This document shows, piece by piece, positions 63,350-64,000 of a stretch of DNA of 64,000 nucleotides (the stretch's first letter is position 1; every line of letters starts with the position of its first letter). Origin of the DNA: CAWHMS01 sp963830495 (GTDB taxonomy: Bacteria; Actinomycetota; Actinomycetes; Propionibacteriales; Nocardioidaceae). Location: contig CAWHMS010000002.1 of assembly GCA_963830495.1 (NCBI GenBank), positions 1,388,477-1,452,476 on the forward strand, given 5' to 3'. The notes under the pieces were generated by a model. That model was not told the origin of the DNA. It saw nothing but the letters and a program-made list of their open reading frames with translations, and ran no database searches. The translations under genes and the position numbers were made by a program.

Positions 63350-63619
63350 CTATTGCCAGCTCGTGCGTGCGGCTGACCCGGCTCCCGGTCGTCGGTGGTC
63401 ACGCTGTAGCCGTGGTTGGCCGGTGCCGTGCACAGACTGGGCACGGGTTGCTGGTGAGCGTCTGCTGCCACTCAAGCGCGTCGATGGCCATCGGGACTCC
63501 TGATCTGAGGCCAGTGATGCGAACTGCTCCAGCATGACTTTGACGCGCTCCAGCTCGGTGATCGCCATCTTGATCGCCCCGAGGCTGCCGCCGATGGCCT
63601 GGTATGCGTCCACGCGCAC
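63350..63619 (-). CDS. small mobile-element protein
   Basis: 89 residues from GTG 63619, starting directly after the TAG of the upstream gene. The first half, YQAIGGSLGAIKMAITELER and VKVMLEQFASLASDQE, is a convincing helical protein; the second half overlaps the next tiny gene and is probably wrong phase, so the original stop may have been lost. Confidence 0.4.
   Translation of the reverse strand: MRVDAYQAIGGSLGAIKMAITELERVKVMLEQFASLASDQESRWPSTRLSGSRRSPATRAQSVHGTGQPRLQRDHRRPGAGSAARTSWQ
63399..63491 (-). CDS. 30-residue CxxC peptide
   Basis: ATG 63491 with GGAG 5 bases ahead: MAIDALEWQQTLTSNPCPVC then ARHRPTTATA. The CPVC pair suggests metal binding. It overlaps the end of the previous ORF, and the following GTGA starts another short frame. 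Typical of tiny ICE genes; low support beyond the ribosome site. Confidence 0.35.
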   Translation of the reverse strand: MAIDALEWQQTLTSNPCPVCARHRPTTATA

Positions 63620-63832
63620 CTAGTGGTGATCCTGATCGACCTCCAGAAACACGACGACTGTCCCGAGGTCGTGTTCTATCTGGGCTCCCTACTTGGCGCC
63701 CACAGCCGCTTCGTCGTCCTCGCGGTAGATCGTGTTCGGTCCGCCGTCGGCGGGCTGGACGCTGAACTCACGCACCCAGAGCGGCGCCGGGTCGTCGTCG
63801 TGGTTGGCTGGGGCGGTTGGTGTGGTGATCAT
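63620..63832 (-). pseudogene. small gene with an in-frame TAG
   Basis: ATG 63832 behind GGAGAACC: MITTPTAPANHDDDPAPLWV, REFSVQPADGGPNTIYREDD, EAAVGAK, then TAG (63689-63691), and in the same frame GAQIEHDLGTVVVFLEVDQD to a second TAG at 63620. Both parts look like coding sequence. Either a nonsense mutation or a natural short gene of 47 codons followed by chance coding-like text. Confidence 0.5.
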
Positions 63833-63904
63833 GGTTCTCCATTCTGGTTGTCGATTGATTCTTGATCTTGGTTAGTCCCTGAGAAGTCCCTAGGACGTCG
63901 AGCA

Positions 63905-63925
63905 TTGACGGGTAGCGACCGTCAA
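63905..63925. promoter_or_regulatory. inverted repeat upstream of the minus-strand tiny genes
   Basis: TTGACGG and CCGTCAA, 7 bp each with a 7-base spacer, about 75 bases upstream of ATG 63832. Likely a repressor site for this small operon; read on the minus strand TTGACG could also be a -35 box. Confidence 0.35.
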
Positions 63926-64000
63926 CGACCAGCAGCAAAACCGCTAGTCGGAGGTGCTTTGCTCTCAGGATCACGCCTTGTCAGGCTACGTGGTCGCACT

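Overview
The window is high-GC DNA with frequent GTG starts, several probable leaderless promoters and families typical of Actinobacteria (DUF222/HNH, DUF6325, DUF7144, MMPL, GAP, Trp-rich small proteins, TadA). A soil-type genus of the Nocardioides kind is plausible, but there is no rRNA or other marker to fix it.

Layout. 0-5 kb: the end of a LuxR regulator, a berberine-bridge-type FAD oxidoreductase and an unusual alpha/beta-hydrolase/glycosyltransferase fusion. 5-16.6 kb: DUF222-HNH protein, GT39 membrane glycosyltransferase, a small acidic protein, DUF4234 protein, an MMPL exporter with a long coiled-coil insert, a frameshifted arylsulfatase and two small membrane proteins. 16.6-24 kb: two copies of a paired small-protein module on the minus strand, a decayed IS110, a SulP transporter, DUF2252 protein and a frameshifted GAP exporter. 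24-33.2 kb: a MalT-like LuxR regulator, DUF7144 and DUF6325 genes, a 23-residue basic microprotein, a 14-TM efflux pump fused to a winged helix, a decayed two-component system and a subtilase. 33.3-34 kb: a vapBC-like toxin-antitoxin pair. 34.1-40.4 kb: tadA cut off in mid-gene where a defective integrative element begins (serine integrase, small zinc proteins, primase/AAA ATPase, excisionase, phage terminase and protease fragments). 40.4-43 kb: two secreted proteins. 43.3-48.4 kb: small degenerate genes separated by a family of palindromic repeats I do not recognise. 49-52.3 kb: HD hydrolase, DUF3159 protein, MFS exporter. 52.4-60.5 kb: a cassette of DHA2 exporter, CopZ-like metal-binding proteins, one fused to an ISL3 transposase, two related alpha/beta hydrolases (one behind a CsoR-like operator) and plasmid/ICE debris. 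60.6-62.0 kb: a complete-ended but inactivated ISL3 element with 8-bp target duplication. 62-64 kb: a DUF4352 lipoprotein and tiny genes of another mobile element.

How it fits together. The left 33 kb is mostly chromosomal envelope, transport and stress functions; sulfatase plus SulP suggests sulfate-ester use, although the sulfatase is broken and the two genes lie 3.6 kb apart. From 34 kb on the DNA is mainly mobile-element traffic: phage, ICE and IS genes, most of them carrying single-base frameshifts. The many one-base indels are either real decay or long-read assembly errors, and this matters for every pseudogene call below.

Part of this reading depends on conceptual repair of frames by eye; family names are from memory of motifs, with no database search.
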